From Nitrosomonadales bacterium (lineage in GTDB: Bacteria > Pseudomonadota > Gammaproteobacteria > Burkholderiales > SG8-41): a DNA stretch of 8,658 nucleotides. This document shows positions 1-7,380 of the stretch, in pieces. Numbering within the stretch: the stretch's first letter is position 1; every line of letters starts with the position of its first letter. The notes under the pieces were generated by a model, which was not told the origin of the DNA, searched no databases, and was given only the letters and a program-made list of their open reading frames with translations. The DNA is taken from positions 1 to 8,658 of the forward strand of contig VFLF01000472.1 of the NCBI GenBank assembly GCA_009885185.1. Direction: 5' to 3'. A program made the translations under genes and the position numbers.

Positions 1-874
1 ATACATCTACACCAAGCGGGTCGGTTACGAACTCGGCCTGCGCCGGCTCGACATCTGCACGGGCTGCGGTCCGGGCGCCATGAAGGGCCCGATGAAGGGC
101 GCGACCATCGCCCACGCCAAGCAGCGCCGCAGCGGCAACCGGTACATCGGCATTACCGAGCCGGGCATTATCGCCGCCGAATCGCCGAACCCGATCGTCA
201 ACCACCTGGTGATCATGCCGGACATCGAGAAGCGGCTCGAAGCCTTCGTCCGGCTCGGCCACGGCATCATCGTGTTCCCGGGCGGCGTCGGTACCGCCGA
301 GGAAATCCTCTACCTGCTCGGGCTGATGCTGCATCCGGACAATGCCGGGCTGGCATTCCCGCTGATCCTCACCGGACCGAGCGCATCGGCAGCCTACTTC
401 GAGCAGATCGACGAATTCCTGCGCCTGACCCTGGGCGATGACGCGACCTCACGCTACCGGATCATCGTCGACGACCCGGCCCTGGTCGGCACCACCATGA
501 GCAAGGGCGTGCGCAAGGTGCGCGAGCAGCGGCTGAATTCGAAGGACGCGTTTTTCTTCAACTGGTCACTGCGCGTGCCGGCCGATTTTCAGCGCCCGTT
601 CCACCCCAACCACGAGTCGATGGCGGCGTTGGACCTGCACCGCAACCAGCCGACCCACGAACTGGCCGCCAACCTGCGCCGCGCGTTCTCCGGCATCGTC
701 GCCGGCAACGTCAAGGAGGAAGGCATGCGCTACATCGAGCAACGCGGCCCGTTCGAGATCCACGGCGACCCGGAGATCATGCAGGCGCTCGACGCCCTGT
801 TGCGGGCGTTTGTGGACCAGCGGCGGATGAAGATGGTGGGGGAGTATCAGCCGTGTTATCGGGTGATTGCGTAG
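1..874 (+). CDS. ppnN: PpnN nucleotide 5'-monophosphate nucleosidase, C-terminal part (5' end outside window)
   Basis: The reading frame is open from base 2 to the TAG at 872-874, giving about 290 residues; the N-terminal part lies before the window. The family (formerly YgdH) cleaves the N-glycosidic bond of nucleoside monophosphates, releasing base and ribose 5-phosphate. The E. coli enzyme is a cytosolic tetramer stimulated by (p)ppGpp. The Rossmann-like LOG/lysine-decarboxylase-like domain is visible: [16 protein letters not shown] near the start, TEPGIIAAE, and the signature PGGVGTAEE at about 280-306, which carries nucleotide-binding and catalytic residues. The last 110 or so residues match the DUF3412-type C-terminal domain specific to PpnN ([37 protein letters not shown], ending PCYRVIA). 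This C-terminal domain distinguishes it from short LOG cytokinin-activating proteins. Codon use is strongly G/C-ending, so it looks like a core gene. It has no evident functional link to the pilin genes. Confidence 0.9.
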   Translation, partial: YIYTKRVGYELGLRRLDICTGCGPGAMKGPMKGATIAHAKQRRSGNRYIGITEPGIIAAESPNPIVNHLVIMPDIEKRLEAFVRLGHGIIVFPGGVGTAEEILYLLGLMLHPDNAGLAFPLILTGPSASAAYFEQIDEFLRLTLGDDATSRYRIIVDDPALVGTTMSKGVRKVREQRLNSKDAFFFNWSLRVPADFQRPFHPNHESMAALDLHRNQPTHELAANLRRAFSGIVAGNVKEEGMRYIEQRGPFEIHGDPEIMQALDALLRAFVDQRRMKMVGEYQPCYRVIA

Positions 875-883
875 TTCGGGACG

Positions 884-1330
884 CTATTGTTTCCAGCAGT
901 AGTTCACATCGCCGGAGCTGATGCCCTTGGTGCCGACGCCGCTGGCGTAAGTCATGGTGAAGTTGCCGCACTTGGGATCAGTGAAGCTGCTGGCCTTGGT
1001 CGCCGTAATGACATAGTCAGTCGCGTTTTGCCCAGAAATGGCGACCGTGTAATACGGGCTGGTGGCGCTGGGGTAGGGCGGTTCGCCAGCGTCTATTACG
1101 TCTCCATCGGCATTGCGGTCCCGACAGGACACTTGATCTGCATAGGTCGGGCAATAGCTGCGATATTTTTCCAACCCAAGCTGCAGCTCGCTGATCGCCT
1201 TCGCGGCTTCGGAGCGTTTGCCTTTGCGGATTTGTTCGGAATAGCTGCTGATTGCGAACCCAGCCAGGATGGCCACGACGGCCACCACCACCATCAACTC
1301 CAGCAAGGTGAAGCCGCGCGTCCGATTCAT
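884..1330 (-). CDS. pilE: Type IV pilin-like protein, PilE family minor pilin
   Basis: A 148-residue prepilin. The leader MNRTRG is followed by Phe at +1 and Glu at +5 (FTLLELMVVVAVVAILAGF), the class III signal cut and N-methylated by PilD, then a transmembrane/assembly helix and a charged stretch (EQIRKGKRSEAAKAI) typical of PilE/PilA. The globular part has four Cys (SYC, VSC, PKC, NYC near the end), compatible with two disulfides. It also holds a DxNxDGDxxDxGE loop at residues 71-83 that resembles an EF-hand-like calcium site. The ATG at 1330 is chosen because GGAGGAGGG lies a few bases upstream and the leader is then a normal 6 residues; a GTG at 1366 would give an 18-residue leader. The gene is transcribed divergently from the fimU-pilW-pilX-pilV operon, whereas in Pseudomonas pilE is the last gene of one co-directional cluster. 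Whether it is a minor or a major pilin cannot be settled here; its partners favour minor. Confidence 0.88.
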   Translation of the reverse strand: MNRTRGFTLLELMVVVAVVAILAGFAISSYSEQIRKGKRSEAAKAISELQLGLEKYRSYCPTYADQVSCRDRNADGDVIDAGEPPYPSATSPYYTVAISGQNATDYVITATKASSFTDPKCGNFTMTYASGVGTKGISSGDVNYCWKQ

Positions 1331-1462
1331 GGTGATCCCTCCTCCAGGTTGAGCCCATGCTAGCACCGCCCTTTGTCACTTCGCACGCCGGCGGAATCGC
1401 TTGTCCGCCCACTGCGACCGTTCGTCCGCTTGCGCTTGCGGCGTTCCAAGGGGTAGCGTTTG
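1331..1462. promoter_or_regulatory. Divergent intergenic region between pilE and fimU
   Basis: This 132-base spacer must hold the start signals for both pilE (leftward) and the pilin operon (rightward). I see the two ribosome-binding sites: GGAGGAGGG for pilE (complement of about 1337-1345) and AAGGGG at 1448-1453 for fimU. No convincing sigma-70 -35/-10 pair is visible on either strand. A minus-strand GG-N10-GC pattern (complement of 1434-1449) fits the minimal sigma-54 spacing but is too short to call. The region is inferred to be regulatory from gene orientation. Confidence 0.4.
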
Positions 1463-2080
1463 ATGGACATCCAGCCAACAAGGGCATGTATGGCCAGCCA
1501 GCGTCACAAGCTATGGGGCTTCACCTTGGTCGAAATGATGGTCACCTTGGCCGTCATTGCGGTGCTGCTCATGGTTGCCACCCCGTCGTTCATTGCGCTG
1601 CGCCAGCGGGCAACCCTGAATGCTGCCGGCGAGCAGGTCCTGGGGCTGTGGAACCAGGCGCGCCTGGAAGCAGCCAAGCGCAACCAGATGGTCAAGGTCG
1701 GTGTGTACGTCAGCGGGACCAACTTTTGCGTCGGTGCGGCCACTACCACCAATGCCACGGACAGCACAGCCTGTGACTGTACGACGGCGGGTGCCTGCAA
1801 CGTAGCCGCGTTCCCGCAGTCCCAGAAGGAGTGGCGTGCGGTGAGTTTGTCCGGAACCCCCACATTCGGCACCAACACCGGCGTCGCAGTCATCGAACCC
1901 AAACGTACCTCGCTGACCGACTCCGCCGATGCCGGTGCGATCTCGCTTGCCGGGCCGCCTGGCCGCAATGCCTACAAGCTCAACGTTCGGCTGGACCGAT
2001 TCGGGCGCGCAGCGCTGTGCGAGTCCAGCGGCGCTACGCACAAGATGCCGGCGTTCACCGATCGCCGTTGCGGTCCCTGA
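1463..2080 (+). CDS. fimU: Minor pilin of GspH/FimT/FimU type
   Basis: A 205-residue prepilin from the ATG at 1463, or 196 residues from the in-frame ATG at 1490. Both starts have a plausible Shine-Dalgarno (AAGGGG at 1448-1453; AAGGG at 1480-1484), and the later one gives a more usual 10-residue leader ending KLWG. Cleavage before Phe leaves FTLVEMMVTLAVIAVLLMVATPSF, with Glu at +5. The following segment (IALRQRATLNAAGEQVLGLWNQARLEAAKRNQMVKV) is the typical FimT/FimU/GspH helix, where these proteins carry an 'ARxEAxKRN' pattern. The rest should form the GspH-type beta domain. FimU is thought to couple the PilV-PilW-PilX tip complex to the major pilin. Five of its six mature Cys lie in the C-terminal domain's loops, including CDC at 1772-1780 and another Cys at 1796-1798. 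It is the first gene of the operon. FimT and FimU cannot be told apart reliably by eye; the symbol follows the operon context. Confidence 0.82.
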   Translation: MDIQPTRACMASQRHKLWGFTLVEMMVTLAVIAVLLMVATPSFIALRQRATLNAAGEQVLGLWNQARLEAAKRNQMVKVGVYVSGTNFCVGAATTTNATDSTACDCTTAGACNVAAFPQSQKEWRAVSLSGTPTFGTNTGVAVIEPKRTSLTDSADAGAISLAGPPGRNAYKLNVRLDRFGRAALCESSGATHKMPAFTDRRCGP

Positions 2081-2095
2081 TCCAAGGGCAAGAGG

Positions 2096-2890
2096 ATGAA
2101 TATGTCAATTAAATTTAGCAGGGGTTTCAGTTTGGTGGAACTGATGGTGGCCCTTGTCGCCGGGTTGATTGTTTCCGGCGCGGTGGTCGCGTTCACGATG
2201 TCCAGCATGAAGAGCAACGGCGAATATGTGCTGTCGACGAGGCTGACCCAGGAGCTGCGCAACACGCTCGATCTGGCGACTCGTGACCTGCGCCGCGCCG
2301 GCTACGACGATGACGCGCTCAAGTATCTGGGCAACAGCAATGCCTCGCCGTTTTCGCCGCTGCTCCTGGATACGGCGACGGAATCGGACGGGACCAAGAG
2401 CAGCTGCGTGATCTATGCCTACGATCGTACCTATCCGAACGGATCGACAACGGCCGCGGGTGACCCTGGCGTGCTCGATCTGGACAACGGCGAGGTGCGC
2501 GGCATCCGCCGCAAGCAGGTCACCGTCAACGGCCGCCTGACCGGCGTGATCGAGTACGCCGAAAGTGCTGGAACAACCAAGCCCGCCTGCACTGATGCCA
2601 TCGGCGCCGCTGAGAGCCCCGACTATACGAACTACCCGCCCGCTTGCGGCACAACCTGGTGCCCACTCAGCGATTCGCGCAAGCTCAATGTAGCCGGCTT
2701 TGAGATTGTCAATAACTTCCAGGATATTGGCGCCAGCGGCAGCCAGATGCGCATCCGCACGCTTGACGTCAAGATCATCGGCCAGCTGGCCGGTTCCAGC
2801 GAGTTTGTCCGCGATGTCGTCACCCGCGTCAAAGTAAGCACGGACTGCATCCGAACCGACTTCGCCGCCTGCAGCAACGTTTCGCCATGA
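2096..2890 (+). CDS. pilW: Minor pilin PilW
   Basis: A 264-residue prepilin of normal length for PilW. The leader ends at FSRG, followed by FSLVELMVALVAGLIVSGAVVAF with Glu at +5, and then the family's conserved stretch after the helix (LTQELRNTLDLATRDLRRAGY). It is a core minor pilin that, with FimU, PilV and PilX, forms the priming/tip complex in the inner membrane. The start at 2096 has AAGGG 7 bases upstream; an ATG at 2102 with AAGAGG 6 bases upstream would shorten the protein by two residues without affecting the leader cleavage site. The C-terminal domain has several Cys (for example PACGTTWCPL and a terminal DCIRTDFAACS). It begins 15 bases after the fimU stop and ends in an ATGA overlap with the next gene, which suggests one transcript and translational coupling. 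Confidence 0.85.
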   Translation: MNMSIKFSRGFSLVELMVALVAGLIVSGAVVAFTMSSMKSNGEYVLSTRLTQELRNTLDLATRDLRRAGYDDDALKYLGNSNASPFSPLLLDTATESDGTKSSCVIYAYDRTYPNGSTTAAGDPGVLDLDNGEVRGIRRKQVTVNGRLTGVIEYAESAGTTKPACTDAIGAAESPDYTNYPPACGTTWCPLSDSRKLNVAGFEIVNNFQDIGASGSQMRIRTLDVKIIGQLAGSSEFVRDVVTRVKVSTDCIRTDFAACSNVSP

Positions 2891-4629
2891 CCATGCAGAA
2901 CAGGGGTTTCGCCATGTCTCACGCCTATGCCAATTTGATCGCGGTCGGACCACGCAGGCAGCGTGGCGTGACCACGCTGATGATAGCCTTGGTCATCCTG
3001 GTGATCCTGACCATCATCATCCTCAGTTCGTCGACCGTGGCGCTCTTCGAACAGAAGACCGCGACCAACGAGAACCGCCAGCGCCTGGTGGACCAGGCCG
3101 CCGAATACTCCCTGAATCTTGGCGGTGAGTACCTGAAGGCAAACATCGTCAACATCGCTTCCACCGAAGTGGATGGCTGGCTGAGCGGCGCTACTTTGCA
3201 TTGGTCCAAGTGCAAGGACGTGGTTTCGATGCCTGCCACGCACCCATGCATGTCGGAGCCAATCGCAACTCGCCGTGCCGAGCTGTATTACTATAATTTC
3301 GCCGATGCCTTGACCGCGGACGACTCGCTCGTCCCCCACGAGAGCTTGTTGCCCTCGGGCGCCGGCATCGCACCGATGGGTGGGGTCTTCACGGCAACTG
3401 CGGAAATCCGCGCATTGCTGTGCCGCCTGGACACAACGATCATAGTGTCCGGCAACAACATACCCGCGTGCCGGCTGGAGCCTGATGCCAAGTCAAGCAA
3501 TAGAGTTGCGATCACGCTGATTGCCGATGCCACCATGGCCGGCGAGAATGCGGCGGCGCAGTTGAAGGAAACCTGGGCGAATTTCGATACGTTCAGCACG
3601 GCCTCGGCGGCCCCGCTGGTTGCCAGCGGCGCGATTGACGGCACCGGCAACGTAGAAATCGTCACGTCCCCCAACGGCGGTGGTACCGGCGTTCCCGTGT
3701 CGATCTGGTCGGCATCGGACGCGGATGTGGACAAGACAGGAGGCGGCAGCGCTGCAAGTATTTCCAGCTGCCAGCTGGGCGAGTTCCTTAAGAGCACGCC
3801 CTTGGCCACCTACAAGACTGCTTGCCCTGCGTCCAATTTAGCCTGCGGTTGTCCAGCGGTTAACAATGCTGCCAGCCCGGAAGAAGCCTATGCGGTAAAT
3901 CCCAACTTCCTCTCCGGCAAGGTACCCGGGTCCAGCCCAGCCTGTTGCGAAAACCTCGATGTGCTGGACGTCGATGGCAACAAGGGTGCCAGCCCGGACA
4001 TCACCTTCTTCCCGGGCCGCGGCCTGGATGTCTTCAGTGCCCTGGATGATGACTCGCTGTTTGAATGGGTGTTCCAGGTCAGCGATGAGTCCAATACAAC
4101 GCGTCCTGATGCAGCTACCGTAGGCGTAGGCCAGGGGCCGACGCTCACCGGCGTGGCATGCGGCGCTCCGGTCGGCACCGACTGCGCGATCTGGAACCTG
4201 ACCCAGGCCGATCGCCTGGGCGCCACCTCGGTGACCTGTGCCCAGTTGACTGCGCTCGGCGCCACTGCCACCGGCCTGTACTACGTCTCCGACAGCAGCG
4301 CCACGAACGAGTGCGACATGCCTTCGCAGGTGGGTTCGCCCACGTCGCCTGCCATTGTCGTGGTCAATCAGAAAGCACGGCTCAACAACACATTGTTTTA
4401 CGGAATGTTGTTCATCCGCAGCGCCAATGACACGGCGGTATTTCGCGGCAATGGCAATTCCCAGGTTTACGGTTCGGTGGTTGTCGAGGGCACTTCGGAT
4501 ATCACTGGCGGTTTGCGCCTGGTTTATGACGATACGTCTCTCGGCGGCCCTGGCAAGAAATTACCGGAGAGCACCCGGCTCGGCCGCGTGAGCGGAAGTT
4601 GGTTGGATAGCCGCGGCGGCGGTTTTTGA
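2887..4629 (+). CDS. pilX: Oversized PilX-type minor pilin (580 aa)
   Basis: The N-terminus matches the PilX N-terminal domain: RRQRG, then VTTLMIALVILVILTIIIL, then an amphipathic stretch (EQKTATNENRQRLVDQAAEYSLNLG) equivalent to the usual 'E-K-x-x-N-x-R-x-R-x-x-x-x-Q-A-A-E' of the family. Residue +5 after the cleavage site is Met rather than Glu, as in GspK-like tip pseudopilins. PilX proteins are usually about 150-200 residues, and this one is roughly three times that. The extra region is Cys-rich (CGC at 3844-3852, CC at 3943-3948). Near its end is a segment of short beta strands (LFYGMLFIRSAND, VYGSVVVEGTSDITGGL) resembling the repetitive beta structure seen in long PilX-like proteins. 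The 2887 start overlaps the pilW stop as ATGA. An ATG at 2914 has the better Shine-Dalgarno (AGGGG at 2902-2906) and a shorter, 18-residue leader, so it may be the real start. I do not recognise the C-terminal region as a named domain. Confidence 0.82.
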   Translation: MTMQNRGFAMSHAYANLIAVGPRRQRGVTTLMIALVILVILTIIILSSSTVALFEQKTATNENRQRLVDQAAEYSLNLGGEYLKANIVNIASTEVDGWLSGATLHWSKCKDVVSMPATHPCMSEPIATRRAELYYYNFADALTADDSLVPHESLLPSGAGIAPMGGVFTATAEIRALLCRLDTTIIVSGNNIPACRLEPDAKSSNRVAITLIADATMAGENAAAQLKETWANFDTFSTASAAPLVASGAIDGTGNVEIVTSPNGGGTGVPVSIWSASDADVDKTGGGSAASISSCQLGEFLKSTPLATYKTACPASNLACGCPAVNNAASPEEAYAVNPNFLSGKVPGSSPACCENLDVLDVDGNKGASPDITFFPGRGLDVFSALDDDSLFEWVFQVSDESNTTRPDAATVGVGQGPTLTGVACGAPVGTDCAIWNLTQADRLGATSVTCAQLTALGATATGLYYVSDSSATNECDMPSQVGSPTSPAIVVVNQKARLNNTLFYGMLFIRSANDTAVFRGNGNSQVYGSVVVEGTSDITGGLRLVYDDTSLGGPGKKLPESTRLGRVSGSWLDSRGGGF

Positions 4630-4639
4630 GGGAGCGCAC

Positions 4640-7318
4640 ATGAAGATCATGCATTCCATGCGTACGGACCGGGGCTTCAGCCTTATCGAGGTCCTTATCG
4701 CCGTCGTTATCCTCTCGGTCGGATTGCTGGCGCTGGCGTCCCTGCAACTGGGCCTGATTCGATCCTCTTCCGAAACCAAGACCCAAAGCACCGCCATGGC
4801 GCTGGCAAAGGAAAAACTCGAGCGGCTCGCGTCTTACAGGGCGCTTGGTGGCGCGGATAACACCTGCGTCTCGCCCACTGCCGGCGGCACCAACACCTGC
4901 TATCGGGCCATAGACGCGGAAGGGATGGCGGCGGTGGATTTCGATCCGGTTACGGCCGGGGCCCAGTCAGAGATGGGCGGCGTGAACTACTCGCGTGGCA
5001 CGACGGTGACCCGCTACGTATTCGACAAGGCCGCCGTCTCGGCGCCGAAATATTTCGAGGTGGCCAATACATCAACGGATACGACCGTCAAGGCGCTGAC
5101 CGGTCATACCTACCTGCCTGGCAAGGAATTCAAGCGCATCGTCGTGACGGTACAGTGGGCGGATTCCGCCGGCATCACGCAACGGGTGCGGGTGGAAGAC
5201 GCCATCAGTGGCCTTGAACCTGGAGATACGGTCGCGGTCAGCAAGAACAAGGGCAGCGGCACAGCGCGAAAGGCGATAGCCATCATCGTCAACCCGGCAA
5301 GCGTGGCCGGCGTGATACCGATCGCGGTCGGCAATGGTTCGGACACGGCGGCCACCAATCCCCGTCCGATCCTGTTGGCGCAGGGCAGCAGCACCACCCT
5401 GGTGGAAACACGCTTTGACATCTACACCTACGCGGCCCTGACCGGCAGCACGGCGCAGGCGCAATCGCGCGTGGAAACATCGGCGATCGGCTGCGCCTGC
5501 AGCACCAGCGGCAGCACTCAGGCCTCATTCCGCCCCACCTACTGGAACGGCTTCCGTTATGTCGCGCCGGATACGGCCAGCGGCACTCCGGGGTCAGCGC
5601 CCAAGAGCGGCGTGGACCAGAGCACGCTGTGCAAAGCCTGCTGCCGCGATCACCAGGACCCTGGCAGCGTCACCGGCCAGAAGTTCGATCCCCGGCGTAG
5701 CACGCACAGCCACTATCTGGCCAGCAATCTGAGTTCGGCAGTCGTCATGACGGGCGCCGGCACCGATTACAACGACGCCTGCCGCCTGATTCGCGTTGAC
5801 GGCCTGTTTCGGGTCGCGGCCGAGCCCTTCAACGATTACTTTGGCTTGTTGGCGACAGCGGGTCTGAACCAGTCCAGTGGAACAACAACCGTGGCTGGAG
5901 CCGTGCCGGGTTCGACCCAGACTTCGGCCTATCAGACTTACGTACTCGATTACCTGCAAGCGCGCTTTATCGACGGCGCCGAAAGCGGTTACAACACGCC
6001 GCTGGACCCTGCTTCGTTGTCCAGCGCAGGCGCCTTGGACAATCCGGCCACTGCCGGTATCGCCACAGCCTCCAATCCCCAATACCTGCACTCACGCGGT
6101 CTGTTTATCGATTTCCTAACCGACGATGTGAAAACCCTGGTCACCAACGCCAAGAACCCTGCCAATTGTCCCGGTACGAACGGGCTGCCGGCCAACGAAG
6201 ACCCCGAGTTTCAGGCCTGCGTCTTCAAGCTGTTGCCCTTCACCTCGATCAACCTGACCGAGCTTGCGAGTTGGGAATCGACCTTCCCGACAAAGGTCGA
6301 GGTCACCAATCTCGACTTCAAATCGACGGTGGACGCGCAATTGCCAGTCAAGGGCAAGGCGGTGCTCAAGGGTGGCGTTGCGGGGAACGAGATCGACGGA
6401 CGTGCAAAAATTCAACGTACCAGTGCTGGCTTGGCTGTGACGCAGCCGGTCTTCCCGAACGGCGACTTGCCGACCGTCAACACGGTCAGCAATATTCTCA
6501 CTGATGCAAACAACCAGCATTTCCTGGTTGGCACTGTGTCGTCCCCACCGAGCGATGCCTTGTTCCATGCGCTGCTTTCCGGTTCCGACATGCTGGACGG
6601 CGTGGCATATGGTGCGGGCAATGCGCCACAAGTGGGCTTCTCACTCAGCAACAGCGCCTGCAATGGTGACGAGAACACCGGTGGCGACACGACGGTCGCT
6701 TCCGACATCAACAAGATACTGGTCGATGACGATGGCACCAAGCCGGACGAGTTCCGTTGCGTGCCGGATTCAAGTCAGTCGCTGGGCGGTTCGGTGAACG
6801 TAGCCATCAGCAATTACAATCGCAAGATCGCCACGCAGGCGACGGTGGGCAATGCATGCACGAACCCCATCGATACCACGCCCATGCCGTATAGCAAGGA
6901 CTACGACGTCACGGGTGCCACCTTGATTGCCTACACCGTGGCGGGAGTCGATGCCAATAGCGATGGTGACTATGCCGATGTCGGAGATACGGTGCCCGTC
7001 ACGACAGGTACCGCGCTCGGAACGGGAACGGCAGCCAACGTTGATCAGCCTGGCGACCTGTCCGCGGGCGGCGAATACACCAGCTTGACGGTCAGTCCGT
7101 TGCTCACTGGCCAGCGCATCGTGGTCACTTTCGGCAGCTTTACTTATCGCTGTCCCAGCAACTGGGCTGACTTCATCACCAATGCGGGCGCCGAACTCAG
7201 CTTTAGTACTGCCCAACGAAACAACAGTGCCCTGTGCGGTAGCGGTGGTCCAAAATCTCCGCAGTGGAGTGCCACTTTCGCGGCTTGCCCGACGGGCTTC
7301 GCGCCGTTTGGACCATGA
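4640..7318 (+). CDS. pilV: Very large PilV-like prepilin with long extracellular C-terminal region (892 aa)
   Basis: Residues 1-12 form a prepilin leader ending RTDRG. It is followed by FSLIEVLIAVVILSVGLLALA with Glu at +5, and then LQLGLIRSSSETKTQSTAMALAKEKLERLAS, which is the PilV pattern. A PilV-like domain seems to extend to about residue 195 (VTVQWADSAGITQRVRVEDAI). Ordinary PilV is under 200 residues, so about 700 residues are additional. The extension is rich in Thr, Ser, Gly and Ala, has no second membrane segment, and should be exposed outside the cell at the pilus tip. Visible features are a Cys/His cluster (CAC at residues 285-287; CKACCRDH at 331-338, followed by a THSHY), an EF-hand-like loop DANSDGDYADVGD at 771-783, and several paired Cys towards the C-terminus. 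I see no von Willebrand A MIDAS motif (DxSxS). GAGGGAG lies 5 bases before the ATG, 10 bases after the pilX stop. The family assignment rests on the N-terminus only; the function of the remainder is unknown, with an adhesin or PilY1-like role as an inference. Confidence 0.75.
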   Translation: MKIMHSMRTDRGFSLIEVLIAVVILSVGLLALASLQLGLIRSSSETKTQSTAMALAKEKLERLASYRALGGADNTCVSPTAGGTNTCYRAIDAEGMAAVDFDPVTAGAQSEMGGVNYSRGTTVTRYVFDKAAVSAPKYFEVANTSTDTTVKALTGHTYLPGKEFKRIVVTVQWADSAGITQRVRVEDAISGLEPGDTVAVSKNKGSGTARKAIAIIVNPASVAGVIPIAVGNGSDTAATNPRPILLAQGSSTTLVETRFDIYTYAALTGSTAQAQSRVETSAIGCACSTSGSTQASFRPTYWNGFRYVAPDTASGTPGSAPKSGVDQSTLCKACCRDHQDPGSVTGQKFDPRRSTHSHYLASNLSSAVVMTGAGTDYNDACRLIRVDGLFRVAAEPFNDYFGLLATAGLNQSSGTTTVAGAVPGSTQTSAYQTYVLDYLQARFIDGAESGYNTPLDPASLSSAGALDNPATAGIATASNPQYLHSRGLFIDFLTDDVKTLVTNAKNPANCPGTNGLPANEDPEFQACVFKLLPFTSINLTELASWESTFPTKVEVTNLDFKSTVDAQLPVKGKAVLKGGVAGNEIDGRAKIQRTSAGLAVTQPVFPNGDLPTVNTVSNILTDANNQHFLVGTVSSPPSDALFHALLSGSDMLDGVAYGAGNAPQVGFSLSNSACNGDENTGGDTTVASDINKILVDDDGTKPDEFRCVPDSSQSLGGSVNVAISNYNRKIATQATVGNACTNPIDTTPMPYSKDYDVTGATLIAYTVAGVDANSDGDYADVGDTVPVTTGTALGTGTAANVDQPGDLSAGGEYTSLTVSPLLTGQRIVVTFGSFTYRCPSNWADFITNAGAELSFSTAQRNNSALCGSGGPKSPQWSATFAACPTGFAPFGP

Positions 7319-7331
7319 CGCGTCGCTAAAT

Positions 7332-7355
7332 CACCCGTCGGAATCCCGGCGGGTG
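7332..7355. other. G+C-rich hairpin without T-tract after the pilin operon
   Basis: CACCCGTCGG (7332-7341) can pair with CCGGCGGGTG (7346-7355) around the loop AATC, a 10-bp stem with one G-T wobble. It begins 13 bases after the last pilin stop codon. No T-run follows, so alone it is not a standard intrinsic terminator. It may protect the mRNA 3' end or assist the terminator 26 bases downstream. Confidence 0.6.
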
Positions 7356-7380
7356 GACAATTCCAGATCCATGTGTTCTT

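Noticed and set aside
875..883. Terminator between convergent ppnN and pilE
   Set aside because: The 9-base gap and its flanks contain no inverted repeat with a T-run on either strand, so no terminator can be called there.
1364..1366. GTG start giving a 160-residue PilE
   Set aside because: It would lengthen the leader to 18 residues, while the ATG at 1330 has a strong Shine-Dalgarno and a normal 6-residue leader.
1434..1449. Minus-strand GG-N10-GC pattern upstream of pilE as a sigma-54 promoter
   Set aside because: Only the minimal dinucleotides match; the flanking bases differ from TGGCAC-N5-TTGC, the site is about 100 bases from the start codon, and such patterns are frequent in G+C-rich DNA.
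2105..2953. Long minus-strand open frame opposite pilW
   Set aside because: It is a shadow frame in G+C-rich DNA: the plus strand encodes a clear PilW, and the antisense translation shows no recognisable motif or ribosome-binding site.
5630..5653. CKACCRDH as a c-type heme site
   Set aside because: Heme attachment needs CxxCH; here Cys, not His, follows the second Cys of CxxC, so the motif is not met.
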